From positions 21,173-85,172 of the forward strand of contig NZ_MLFR01000028.1 in the NCBI RefSeq assembly GCF_002095475.1: DNA of 64,000 bases, given 5' to 3'. How positions within the stretch are numbered: the stretch's first letter is position 1; every line of letters begins with the position of its first letter. This DNA is from Pantoea rwandensis. Its GTDB lineage: Bacteria > Pseudomonadota > Gammaproteobacteria > Enterobacterales > Enterobacteriaceae. The notes under the pieces are model-generated. The model was not told the DNA's origin. It was given only the letters and a program-made list of their open reading frames with translations, and searched no databases. Made by a program: the position numbers and the translations under genes. This document shows positions 24,936-33,036 of this stretch, piece after piece.

Positions 24936-26015
24936 TTAATACCGATGATAACTGCGCTGTGCCTGATTGACCTTATACAGATAGCGGCGTGACTCACCCG
25001 ATGGATGGCTGGTGGTCAGCGTCTGATACACATCATTCGGCGACATGTCGTTAATCTTCGCGAAGGCACGATCTTTATCACTGGAGAACACACGCAGTAC
25101 GCTGCCGGCCCCTCCGTTGTAGGCAGTAATTACCGCGTAACGTCGTGACACCGGATCCTGAATCCCGCCTAAATAACTCTTCTGTAGCAGCGACAGATAG
25201 GCCGTACCCGCATCAATGTTATTTGCCGGATCAAGCAGATAGCTGCGGCTTGGTTTGCCCCATTTGCCCTTCATGCGGAACACGTCTACGCCAGCGGTAT
25301 GTTGCACCACCTGCATCAAGCCCAGCGCATCAGAGTTGCTGACCGCATAGGGGTTGAAGCTCGATTCGGTCTGCATAATCGCCAGGATCAGCGACGCATC
25401 AACGCCATACTCTTCCGCTGCTTTACGCACCAGCGGCAGATATTTGTGCGCACGTTTGTCGAGGTGGTTCGGCACCATCGGAATGGTAACAGACCAGATC
25501 ACGTGTAAACCGGATGTGCGTTTTTGCAGCTTGTTCTGAATCAGGTAATCCGCAAAGCTGGCGGCGCGGCCCTGCCAACGAATCGGCTGTCCGGTGTTAT
25601 CCAGTACCTGACCATAAAGCAGCGGCTCTTTACTGATCTGAATATCGTTGGCATCGGAGTAGAGATCGACATTACCCGGATCTTCACCGATCAGCAGCGT
25701 GGTGATGATCGCCTGACGCAGGCTGGCCATCGGATCGGTGCCCGCAATGGTCTCAATGGTGATACTACCGCTGTCAAAGTTAATGTGACTGCGGGTGTAA
25801 TAGCTGTCGCTATATTTGACGTAATCTTTTGGTCCGGCGATCAGGACCTCATTGATACCCCAAATATTTTCAATGTTGGCAGCAAACTGCCCCATCAGAA
25901 TGTCGAAACCGTTGGTGTCCTTAACCCACTCTTCGTGATACTGCGATTTTTTTTGTCCGGAGCAGGAAACCAAAAGTGGGGCAATCACTAACAGCGCTAT
26001 CAGTTTTTTATTCAT
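24936..26015 (-). CDS. mltC: Membrane-bound lytic murein transglycosylase C
   Basis: A 359-aa outer-membrane lipoprotein, equal in length to E. coli MltC, that cleaves peptidoglycan to 1,6-anhydro products. The lipobox is LVSC with Cys18. The SLT domain holds the catalytic Glu in IMQTESSFNPYAVS, followed by ALGLMQV and AVITAYNGGAGSVLR. It is downstream of yggX on the same strand after a terminator-like hairpin, in the conserved mutY-yggX-mltC order. Confidence 0.96.
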   Translation of the reverse strand: MNKKLIALLVIAPLLVSCSGQKKSQYHEEWVKDTNGFDILMGQFAANIENIWGINEVLIAGPKDYVKYSDSYYTRSHINFDSGSITIETIAGTDPMASLRQAIITTLLIGEDPGNVDLYSDANDIQISKEPLLYGQVLDNTGQPIRWQGRAASFADYLIQNKLQKRTSGLHVIWSVTIPMVPNHLDKRAHKYLPLVRKAAEEYGVDASLILAIMQTESSFNPYAVSNSDALGLMQVVQHTAGVDVFRMKGKWGKPSRSYLLDPANNIDAGTAYLSLLQKSYLGGIQDPVSRRYAVITAYNGGAGSVLRVFSSDKDRAFAKINDMSPNDVYQTLTTSHPSGESRRYLYKVNQAQRSYHRY

Positions 26016-26033
26016 TGTAAATGGGTGCCTGAT

Positions 26034-26063
26034 TCGAAAAAGAGGGCCTCAAAGGGAGGCCCT
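26034..26063 (-). terminator. Terminator-like hairpin between yggX and mltC
   Basis: On the minus strand AGGGCCTC, a 5-base loop, GAGGCCCT, then CTTTTTC. It is seven bases after the yggX stop codon, so mltC is likely transcribed partly by read-through or from its own promoter. Confidence 0.75.
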
Positions 26064-26069
26064 GAACGA

Positions 26070-26342
26070 TTATTTTTCTGGCGGGGTGAAGCCTTCGATA
26101 TGCACATCTTTGCCTTCGAACAGGAAATTGATCATCTCCTTCTCCAGCACTTTGCGATCTTCCGGGTTCATCATGTTGAGCTTCTTCTCGTTGATCAACA
26201 TGGTCTGCTTGGACATCCACTGCTGCCAGGCTTCTTTGGAAATATCATTGTAGATGCGCTTACCGATCTCGCCTGGATAGAGCTGGAAATCCTGCCCTTC
26301 AGCGTCGCGTTGCAGAAACGTACAAAAAATGGTGCGGCTCAT
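26070..26342 (-). CDS. yggX: Fe(2+)-trafficking protein YggX
   Basis: A 90-aa cytoplasmic protein linked to iron-sulfur cluster protection and oxidative stress, possibly a MutY partner. The start MSRTIFCTFLQRDAEGQDFQ has the conserved Cys7, and GEIGKRIYNDISKEAWQQW is the family signature. Its ATG overlaps the mutY stop codon (TAATG), so the two are coupled. Confidence 0.96.
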   Translation of the reverse strand: MSRTIFCTFLQRDAEGQDFQLYPGEIGKRIYNDISKEAWQQWMSKQTMLINEKKLNMMNPEDRKVLEKEMINFLFEGKDVHIEGFTPPEK

Positions 26343-27424
26343 TACTCTTCCTCTTGGATCACGCGCGTGTGCAGTGCCAGTTGCTGGGGATGGCGCAATT
26401 CATGCAGCAAGCGCTCAACGGGCGCGGCCAAACCCACTGACGGTGGTTGCGCTAAGTTATACCAGAGACCGCTCGCTTCATCCATCAGCGACCCGGTAGA
26501 AGGCCACGCTAGCCACATAGGCACAATGTCTAAGTGGAAATGGCTGAAGGTATGTCGGAAGGCCGTAAGTTGCTGTGGCTTGGCATGAATACCGCGCTCG
26601 GCTAACCAGTCAGTTAGTGCTTGCTCACTGGTGAACTGCGGGAAGCAGAATAAACCGCCCCATAACCCCACCGGCGGACGTTGTTCAAGGAACACGTCGT
26701 CGCCGTGCTGAATCATCAGGAACCAGCCGGTGCGCTCGGGAATCGTCACTTTGGGCTTCTTACCGGGATACTCCGCCCAGCTGCTGTTGGCGTAAGCCAC
26801 GCAGCCGCTGCTGACCGGACAAATCTCACACTTAGGACGTGAGCGAGTGCACACTAACGCACCAAGATCCATCATTGCCTGGTTAAACTGGCTAACGCCT
26901 TCAGCAGGCGTGACCTCTTCGCTGATCTGCCACAGACGTTTTTCAACGTCTTTCTTGCCCGGCCACCCACCCACGGCATAACAACGTGCCAGCACGCGTT
27001 TAACGTTGCCGTCGAGAATCGGGAAATGCAGGCCCAGTGACAATGAGAGTACGGCACCTGCGGTAGAACGGCCGACGCCTGGCAGTGCGGCGACATCATC
27101 AAAATTACGCGGGAATTCACCGCCGTGTTTGTCGACCACTTGCTTCGCGGCTTTATGCAGATTGCGCGCACGGGCGTAATAGCCGAGGCCGGTCCACAGG
27201 TGCAGCACTTCATCCAGCGGCGCTGCCGCCAGATCGGCGATCGTCGGGAAGCGCGCCATAAAGCGTTCAAAGTAAGGAATAACGGTGGCAACTTGCGTCT
27301 GCTGCAGCATCACTTCAGAGAGCCACACCTTATAAGGTGTCTTCTCCTGCTGCCACGGCAGAGTTTTGCGGCCAAAGCGGTGATACCACTCCAGCACCTG
27401 TTGCGCGAACTGCGGCGCTTGCAT
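26342..27424 (-). CDS. mutY: Adenine DNA glycosylase MutY
   Basis: A 360-aa base-excision glycosylase that removes A mispaired with 8-oxoguanine. SEVMLQQTQVATVIPYFERF holds the catalytic Glu; LPGVGRSTAGA is the helix-hairpin-helix; LDGNVKRVLAR contains the second catalytic Asp; and the 4Fe-4S motif is C-x6-C-x2-C-x5-C in CTRSRPKCEICPVSSGC. A Nudix-like C-terminal domain follows. The start is placed at 27424 (MQAPQF) by comparison with E. coli; in-frame ATG codons at 27427 and 27445 are alternatives, since none has a clear ribosome site. It is divergent from trmB. Confidence 0.95.
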   Translation of the reverse strand: MQAPQFAQQVLEWYHRFGRKTLPWQQEKTPYKVWLSEVMLQQTQVATVIPYFERFMARFPTIADLAAAPLDEVLHLWTGLGYYARARNLHKAAKQVVDKHGGEFPRNFDDVAALPGVGRSTAGAVLSLSLGLHFPILDGNVKRVLARCYAVGGWPGKKDVEKRLWQISEEVTPAEGVSQFNQAMMDLGALVCTRSRPKCEICPVSSGCVAYANSSWAEYPGKKPKVTIPERTGWFLMIQHGDDVFLEQRPPVGLWGGLFCFPQFTSEQALTDWLAERGIHAKPQQLTAFRHTFSHFHLDIVPMWLAWPSTGSLMDEASGLWYNLAQPPSVGLAAPVERLLHELRHPQQLALHTRVIQEEE

Positions 27425-27581
27425 CATTAGAAGGAAATTTTCCATGTTTGCTCTACAATCAGGCAGGAATTCCAGCACAGAGACATCAGGGTGTAAACCG
27501 GAAGATTGCAAAGGCTTGCTTCTGCTATCTAACTTTGCATAATGCCCGTTTCCCAGATTAGGCTAACCAGCAGGCTTCAAC

Positions 27582-28301
27582 ATGATTAATGACGTCATCA
27601 CCCCAGAATTTGATGAGAACGGTCGGCCATTACGCCGTATCCGCAGTTTTGTGCGCCGCCAAGGGCGCTTAACGAAAGGGCAGCAGCTCGCGCTCGATAA
27701 TTACTGGCCGGAGATGGGCGTCGAGTTCCAGCAGGAGCCGCTGGATTTGGCCGCACTGTTTGGTCGCGAAGCGCCCGTAGTGCTGGAGATTGGTTTTGGT
27801 ATGGGTGCCTCACTGGTGACCATGGCGCAGAACAATCCACATCAGAATTTCCTCGGCCTTGAAGTGCATGCGCCGGGCGTGGGTGCCTGTCTGGCTTCCG
27901 CGAAAGAAGCGGGCGTGGAGAACCTGCGTGTGATGTGTCACGACGCAGTAGAAGTGTTGCAGCAGATGATTCCGGATAATTCACTGCGTATGGTCCAGCT
28001 GTTCTTCCCGGATCCATGGCATAAAGCGCGCCACAACAAACGTCGCATTGTGCAGGTACCTTTTGCCGAGCTGGTGATGCGTAAGCTGAAGCTGGGTGGC
28101 GTGTTCCACATGGCGACTGACTGGGAAGATTATGCGACTCACATGCTGGAAATCATGAACAGCGTGGATGGGTATAAAAACCTGTCAGAAGGTAACGATT
28201 ACGTGCCGCGTCCGGAAACGCGTCCGTTAACTAAATTTGAGCAGCGCGGGCAGCGACTGGGCCACGGTGTTTGGGATCTGATGTTTGAGAGGGTGAAATA
28301 A
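27582..28301 (+). CDS. trmB: tRNA (guanine-N7-)-methyltransferase TrmB
   Basis: A 239-aa SAM-dependent enzyme that makes m7G46 in tRNA. RSFVRRQGRLTKGQQLAL near the N-terminus, the SAM motif LEIGFGMGASLV, and QLFFPDPWHKARHNKRRIV are the TrmB signatures. It is divergent from mutY, as in E. coli, and its stop codon overlaps the yggL start by one base (TAATG). Confidence 0.96.
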   Translation: MINDVITPEFDENGRPLRRIRSFVRRQGRLTKGQQLALDNYWPEMGVEFQQEPLDLAALFGREAPVVLEIGFGMGASLVTMAQNNPHQNFLGLEVHAPGVGACLASAKEAGVENLRVMCHDAVEVLQQMIPDNSLRMVQLFFPDPWHKARHNKRRIVQVPFAELVMRKLKLGGVFHMATDWEDYATHMLEIMNSVDGYKNLSEGNDYVPRPETRPLTKFEQRGQRLGHGVWDLMFERVK

Positions 28302-28627
28302 TGGCCGTACAGCGTAGCCGTCGTTTACGTAAGAAACTGCATATTGATGAGTTTCAGGAATTAGGTTTTTCTGTTGCCTGGCGTTTTGCCGAAGGCACCA
28401 CCGAAGAGCAGATTGATGCCACGCTGGATCAGTTTATTACTGAAGTGATTGATCCGAATGGTCTGGCGTATGACGGCAGCGGTTATCTGGTGTGGGAAGG
28501 CTTGGTTTGCCTGCAGGAAACTGGTAAATGCACCGATGAGCACCGCGAATTAGTGCGTAAGTGGCTGGAGCAGAAAGAACTCACTGATGTTCAGGTCACT
28601 GAACTCTTTGACGTTTGGTGGGACTAA
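28301..28627 (+). CDS. yggL: YggL, DUF469 family 50S-associated protein
   Basis: A 108-aa small basic-to-acidic protein. RSRRLRKKLHIDEFQELGFSV at the start and SGYLVWEGLVCLQETG are conserved in YggL. E. coli YggL has been found bound to the large ribosomal subunit; a role in assembly is proposed in the literature but not shown here. It is coupled to trmB and followed by a strong terminator. Confidence 0.93.
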   Translation: MAVQRSRRLRKKLHIDEFQELGFSVAWRFAEGTTEEQIDATLDQFITEVIDPNGLAYDGSGYLVWEGLVCLQETGKCTDEHRELVRKWLEQKELTDVQVTELFDVWWD

Positions 28628-28757
28628 GTAAGTTATTAGTCTGAGATAGCGCTTCAGGCTAGCTCACTTGCGCTTTTGGCACCGGGCAGTGCTCGCCATC
28701 CTCACGTACTCATGTACGCTCCGGTTGCTGTGCGCTGGCCGTTACCAAATTCGCCGC

Positions 28758-28806
28758 GCCGCCTACGCCTGACCTGTTTTAACAGCAAAGGCGTAGGCGG
28801 CTTTTC
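28758..28806 (+). terminator. Terminator between yggL and yggN
   Basis: A perfect 13-bp stem, GCCGCCTACGCCT (28758-28770) with AGGCGTAGGCGGC (28789-28801), an 18-base loop, then TTTTC. It lies about 130 bp after yggL. The GC-rich stretch before it (28660-28750) holds no supported gene. Confidence 0.8.
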
Positions 28807-28822
28807 ATTTAAGGGAGATTTC

Positions 28823-29542
28823 ATGGTTCGTAAGGCTCTTCTTACCGCACTGCTGCTGGCTGCAGCGACGCAGGCGCAGGCTGATTATCAGTGCAGCGTT
28901 AACCCAAAGGATGATGTGATCATCAAACCGCAGAGCGTGCAGGTGGTGGGCACCAACGGTAATCTTGAAATCTCGCCACAGGGTGATGTGACCTTCAACG
29001 GGCAGAAAGCCAACGTCGATAACGCCACACGCCAGAAAGCCATTGATTATCAGAATGCTTTACGCCGTGATTTACCGTGGGTAGATAACGGTGCTAACAC
29101 GCGTTTAGAACGCAGCCGTGTTGCGTTAGATAAAGTGATTGTGGAAAAGCTCGGTGCTAACAGCAACGTGCGCAATCGCCTCACCACTTTGGATGGTCAG
29201 TTAAAGCAGCAGATGAATCGCATTATTGAGCATCGCCCGGACGGTTTGACCTTCCATCATCAGGCGATAGATCAAGTGCGCGCTGACGGAGAAAAGCTGG
29301 TGCAGAGCACACTGGGCGGCATCATGCAGGACAGCCTGAACGAGATGGGCAGCAGCAAGGCGGCCAGCGGCAGTAATCCATTACAAGCCATTATGGGCAA
29401 TCTGGGTGGATTACAGCAGGCGGTTCAGGCAGAGTGGAAAAATCAGGAACAGGATTTCCAGAATTTTGGCCATGAGGTGTGTAACCGAGTGACGGATCTG
29501 GAAGGGCAGCGTACCGCGCTGATGCAGGGCGTTAAAGGATAA
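28823..29542 (+). CDS. yggN: YggN, DUF2884 family periplasmic protein
   Basis: A 239-aa protein, same length as E. coli YggN, of unknown function. A signal peptide (MVRKALLTALLLAAATQAQA, cleavage before DYQCS) is present. The body contains ISPQGDVTFNGQK, ALRRDLPWVDNGA and, near the C-terminus, EQDFQNFGHEVCNRVTDLE; two Cys may form a disulfide. AAGGGAGA precedes the ATG at 28823. A longer frame back to 28676 would run through the terminator and is rejected. Confidence 0.92.
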   Translation: MVRKALLTALLLAAATQAQADYQCSVNPKDDVIIKPQSVQVVGTNGNLEISPQGDVTFNGQKANVDNATRQKAIDYQNALRRDLPWVDNGANTRLERSRVALDKVIVEKLGANSNVRNRLTTLDGQLKQQMNRIIEHRPDGLTFHHQAIDQVRADGEKLVQSTLGGIMQDSLNEMGSSKAASGSNPLQAIMGNLGGLQQAVQAEWKNQEQDFQNFGHEVCNRVTDLEGQRTALMQGVKG

Positions 29543-29550
29543 AAATCGTC

Positions 29551-29578
29551 GCTATCGTCTTGAAAGTTAAACGATAGC
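29551..29578 (+). terminator. Hairpin after yggN
   Basis: GCTATCGT (29551-29558) pairs with ACGATAGC (29571-29578) across a 12-base loop. The T-rich tail is weak, so it may be a 3'-end stabiliser rather than a full terminator. Confidence 0.45.
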
Positions 29579-29624
29579 GGCACAATTTATTGCGCGTATG
29601 TCAGCAGCTTAGCCGCTTCAGGTA

Positions 29625-29648
29625 CGCGCGATAAATCGCGCCGCTACA
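29625..29648 (-). repeat. REP-like palindrome, GCGCGAT subtype
   Basis: On the minus strand GTAG is followed by CGGCGCGAT-TT-ATCGCGCG. It sits between yggN and the PTS operon (convergent), just after the EIIC stop codon side. Confidence 0.7.
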
Positions 29649-29655
29649 CGGCTAA

Positions 29656-31032
29656 TTACTCGCTCTTCGCTTCCTCTGCCGTCGCTTTATTGCTGGCGAC
29701 ATAGTTGTAGACAACCAGCAGAGCAAAGATACCGGTGATGATCATCATGATGACACCCTTATCCAGGTAGCGTGCCATGTTGCCAAGGATGATGCCGGTG
29801 ACGCCAAAGTCGGTGTCTGAGAAAGTGGTATTGGTTAATCCAATCGCACCGAGCACGGGCAGCAGGGCGACCGGGAGGAACGTAATCAGAATACCGTGGG
29901 CAAAAGCGCCCAGCATGGCTCCACGTTTCCCACCTGTGGCGTTACCAAACACGCCCGCCGTTGCACCGCAGAAGAAGTGCGGCACCACACCTGGAAGAAT
30001 CAGCACCCAGTGCAGTTGTCCCAGGAAGAACAGCCCCACTAATCCACCCACGAAGCTAGAAATAAAACCAACCAGAACCGCATTCGGTGCGTACGGGAAG
30101 ACAATCGGGCAATCCAGCGCGGGGCGTGCATTTGGCACCAGTTTCTCGGAGAAGCCCGTGAAAGCCGGCACAATCTCCGCCAGAATCAAGCGCACCCCTT
30201 GCAGGATAATAAATACGCCCGCCGCAAAGGTAATCGCCTGTACGAACGAATACACCAGGTAGTTCTGACCATGACTAAATTGACTCTCTACATATTCCCG
30301 GCCGGCAGAAACCGAAAGAATAAAGTAAATAATCATCATGGTGAGGGAGATGGAGATGGTGCTGTCGCGCAAAAAACTGAGGTTTTTTGGCATGTTCATC
30401 TCTTCAGTGGATTTGGAGCCTTTACCCACTAAGGAGCCAATCCAACCAGACAGCACGTAACCGACTGTACCCGTGTGTGCCAGGGCGACCTGATCGTGTC
30501 CAATGATTTTACGCATATGCGGCTGAGCGATGGCCGGGAAAATCGCCATCAGCATGCCGAGCGTCAGAGAACCGGTATAAATCAGCTGCACACCTTCGAA
30601 ACCTGCCACCGACAAGATAATGGCGATCATACAGGCCATATAGAAGGTCACATGGCCTGAAAGATAGATGTATTTCAGTCGAGTAAAGCGGGCAACAATA
30701 ATATTCGCCACCATACCAAACGCCATAATCAGCGTGGTAGGCGCACCGTACTTCTCTAAAGCAATGGAAACCATCGCTTCATTGTTTGGAATAATTCCCT
30801 GTACATCAAAGGCGTGCTTAAAGATGTCACCGAGTGGCGTTAACGACCCCACCAACACCGTCGCACCGCCAGCCAACACCAGAAAACCCAGGATAGTTTT
30901 TACCGTGCCTTTAATGATGTCTGGGAACGGCTTTCTCTGTGCGATCAGTCCAAACATGGCCACCAAACCAACCAGAATGGAGGGGACTTTCAGCACATCC
31001 ACAACTACCAATAAAAGGTTTTGAATAAACAT
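29656..31032 (-). CDS. PTS EIIC component, ascorbate (UlaA/SgaT) family
   Basis: A 458-aa membrane permease of the PTS ascorbate-type EIIC family with about eleven hydrophobic segments. Family landmarks are GTVKTILGFLVLAGGATVLVGSL near the start and NARPALDCPIVFPYAPNAVL, GVVPHFFCGATAGVFGNATGGKRG in the second half, each recognisable. It imports and, with IIB and IIA encoded upstream in the operon, phosphorylates a sugar or sugar acid. None of the ulaDEF-type catabolic genes is nearby, so the substrate is unknown and need not be ascorbate. GAGG precedes the start. Confidence 0.88.
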   Translation of the reverse strand: MFIQNLLLVVVDVLKVPSILVGLVAMFGLIAQRKPFPDIIKGTVKTILGFLVLAGGATVLVGSLTPLGDIFKHAFDVQGIIPNNEAMVSIALEKYGAPTTLIMAFGMVANIIVARFTRLKYIYLSGHVTFYMACMIAIILSVAGFEGVQLIYTGSLTLGMLMAIFPAIAQPHMRKIIGHDQVALAHTGTVGYVLSGWIGSLVGKGSKSTEEMNMPKNLSFLRDSTISISLTMMIIYFILSVSAGREYVESQFSHGQNYLVYSFVQAITFAAGVFIILQGVRLILAEIVPAFTGFSEKLVPNARPALDCPIVFPYAPNAVLVGFISSFVGGLVGLFFLGQLHWVLILPGVVPHFFCGATAGVFGNATGGKRGAMLGAFAHGILITFLPVALLPVLGAIGLTNTTFSDTDFGVTGIILGNMARYLDKGVIMMIITGIFALLVVYNYVASNKATAEEAKSE

Positions 31033-31076
31033 AGTAACCTCAGCGGCAAGTGTTCTATTTCAGTAGGTTGAGTGAA

Positions 31077-31346
31077 TTATTTATTAAAATAGGCGCGGAC
31101 TTTTTGCTCAATTTCTTTGAGGTCAATGATGTTGTTGATGATGATCACTTTGTCCTCTGGAAGGTTGGCGCTGTAGGCGATGTCTTTTGCCATCACGAAT
31201 ACATCTGCCACATCCGGCGTGACCGATCCCAGATCGGAGTGCTCTACGTCGGCGGTCACATCAATCAGCTTCAATACTTTTTTGATGTTCATTTCCATCA
31301 TAAAACTACTTCCCAGGCCTGAGCCGCAAACTGCCATAATTTTCAT
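31077..31346 (-). CDS. PTS EIIB component, ascorbate/lactose-type
   Basis: An 89-aa phosphocarrier. The active-site loop AVCGSGLGSSFMMEM contains the phosphorylated Cys7 and the P-loop-like glycines typical of EIIB-Asc (UlaB). It transfers phosphate from EIIA to the sugar entering through EIIC. It is encoded between IIA and IIC with a GAGG ribosome site. Confidence 0.9.
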   Translation of the reverse strand: MKIMAVCGSGLGSSFMMEMNIKKVLKLIDVTADVEHSDLGSVTPDVADVFVMAKDIAYSANLPEDKVIIINNIIDLKEIEQKVRAYFNK

Positions 31347-31392
31347 CTTCTACCTCGTTGATTTTTATTAACTAATGCTAAATTAAACGGAT

Positions 31393-31839
31393 TTAGGATA
31401 ACAATAGACGGCTGAGTTCAGCCTGGTTAACCGCGCTTAACACCTGCGCCATTTTTTCTTCATCAGAGAGCACTTCAGCCAATTGAGTAATCATTTCTAT
31501 ATGGCTGTTGCTGTCGGGTGCAGCGAACATGAACAGGATATCGACCGGGTCATTTTCATCTGCATCAAAATTGACGCCCTTAGCCAGTTTAAGCACCGAT
31601 AAACCGAGTTTTTCTGCACCTTGTTCTGGTCGCGCATGCGGCATGGCGATACGTGGAGCGATGACAAAGTAAGGGCCAATCTCCTGCTTCTGCTGGATGA
31701 TGGTATCCACGTAACGCTGAGAAATGGCCTGTTCATGCAGTAGCGGACGCGCCACGGCTTCGATGGCGGCCTGCCAGTCAGGAACACTTTCGAGGTACTG
31801 AATTTTTTCTTCATTCAGCCATTTAGCAAGATGCGCCAT
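31393..31839 (-). CDS. PTS EIIA component, mannitol/fructose-type (UlaC-like)
   Basis: A 148-aa EIIA domain of the fructose/mannitol fold. The phosphorylated His lies in APRIAMPHARPEQGA. FMFAAPDSNSHIEMITQLAEVL is typical. It receives phosphate from HPr and passes it to the EIIB encoded downstream. It is the first gene of the three-gene operon (AGGAGA before ATG), read away from the divergent GntR gene. Confidence 0.92.
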   Translation of the reverse strand: MAHLAKWLNEEKIQYLESVPDWQAAIEAVARPLLHEQAISQRYVDTIIQQKQEIGPYFVIAPRIAMPHARPEQGAEKLGLSVLKLAKGVNFDADENDPVDILFMFAAPDSNSHIEMITQLAEVLSDEEKMAQVLSAVNQAELSRLLLS

Positions 31840-32257
31840 GTTGATCTCCTGAAGTCGGGATGACTGTGGTCAAAGGCTGTATAGCGATGAGATGTACAGT
31901 CATGTTTGAATGAATTTCCCTGGTGTTGATGTTGTTTTTAATCGGCAGCCTTATCTTATTGCATTTATTACAAGTGACTACCTTAATAAGATAATGATTT
32001 TTATCTATTATTTTTCTTTCTAACTTAGAGTGGTTATGTTTTAAAAGATGTCTAGTCATCTTGATAATGCTCCTAGACCTGTACAGATACAATATGTAAG
32101 ATTGAAATCTGGCTGGACAGGTTGCTCCTGAATGTAAAAGCGTTAACTCGATCACATCCGTAAGCAGTAAGGGTGGCGCGCATAAAATAAATTCAGGCAT
32201 ACGTGTTGAGTCACCGAGCGCAGATTTGCACTCATACACTTATTGGGAAGCACGTTG
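31840..32257. promoter_or_regulatory. Divergent control region between the PTS operon and its GntR regulator
   Basis: About 420 bp, AT-rich, with no supported gene. Candidate regulator sites are the palindrome CTGTACAG at 32079-32086 and a second TGTACAG at 31893-31899. Repeated occurrence in a divergent promoter next to a GntR gene makes an operator role plausible, but the match to a known consensus is not established. Confidence 0.4.
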
Positions 32258-32992
32258 ATGATCGATGGCATTACTGAGAAGCAAAAAGAGGTTGTCGATT
32301 ACCTCCTGCAAAAAATCAAAGATGATGGATTGATGCCGGGTGACAAACTGGACACCGAAATCGGTATCGCTAAAAACATCGGTATCACCCGCGCCACGGT
32401 CCGCGAAGCAACACGTATCCTGATTGAGCAACAGCGCATTTATCGGGTGAAGGGCTCGGGCCTGTTTGTGGGTTCAACAGCTAAAAGCGATCATGTGGGG
32501 CGTTTTCACGCGCTGTCACCCTTTGACTTCCAGGCGCAGAAGAAAGGGTACAAAGGGGTCAGGAAAGTGATCACCGTCAGTATCATGAAAGTGCCGACGG
32601 CAGAAATGGCTCAGGCGTTGCGCATCAAGAGTGGTGACCAAATCTATAAAGTGGTGCGTCTGATGAGCTTTGATGATATTCCCGTGGCGCTGGAATATAA
32701 CCATTTCCCGGTCAGCATGTTTAGCAGCATGGAATTCAGCAAACTGGAAATATCGAAATACTCTTACATCGAGCAAATAACAGGCAAGAAAGTCCAGCGC
32801 AGGGAACAGCATTTAAATGCCATCAATGTGACGGATGAAGAACAACTTAGGTTGCTGAATTTTAATGAAAATGCTGCGGCTTTAGAGATTTATGAAACGG
32901 TCTATCTTGATGATGGTTTGCCCTGCGAGGTGAATATAGCCATCATTAATACGCAGCTTTTACAACTGCGGCAAAATACGGAAAGACCTTAA
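32258..32992 (+). CDS. GntR-family regulator with UTRA domain
   Basis: A 244-aa HutC-type regulator. Residues about 5-70 are the GntR winged helix (LMPGDKLDTEIGIAKNIGITRATVREATRIL), and the rest is a UTRA effector domain (IMKVPTAEMAQALRI, DQIYKVVRLMSFDDIPVALEY). It is divergent from the PTS operon and is likely its regulator, responding to the transported sugar phosphate. The ATG at 32258 with GGGA upstream is chosen over the TTG codons at 32243 and 32255. Confidence 0.88.
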   Translation: MIDGITEKQKEVVDYLLQKIKDDGLMPGDKLDTEIGIAKNIGITRATVREATRILIEQQRIYRVKGSGLFVGSTAKSDHVGRFHALSPFDFQAQKKGYKGVRKVITVSIMKVPTAEMAQALRIKSGDQIYKVVRLMSFDDIPVALEYNHFPVSMFSSMEFSKLEISKYSYIEQITGKKVQRREQHLNAINVTDEEQLRLLNFNENAAALEIYETVYLDDGLPCEVNIAIINTQLLQLRQNTERP

Positions 32993-33032
32993 CTGATGAC
33001 CCAGTCATATTGGTTAATCACTGGGCCATCAG
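32993..33032. terminator. Hairpin between gntR and hemW
   Basis: CTGATG-AC-CCAGT (32993-33005) pairs with ACTGG-GC-CATCAG (33020-33032). It starts directly after the GntR stop codon, between convergent genes. No T-run is present, so termination strength is unclear. Confidence 0.5.
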
Positions 33033-33036
33033 AATG

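Noticed and set aside
28676..28822. N-terminal extension of yggN back to 28676
   Set aside because: It would run through the yggL terminator hairpin; the ATG at 28823 has a good ribosome site and begins a normal signal peptide.
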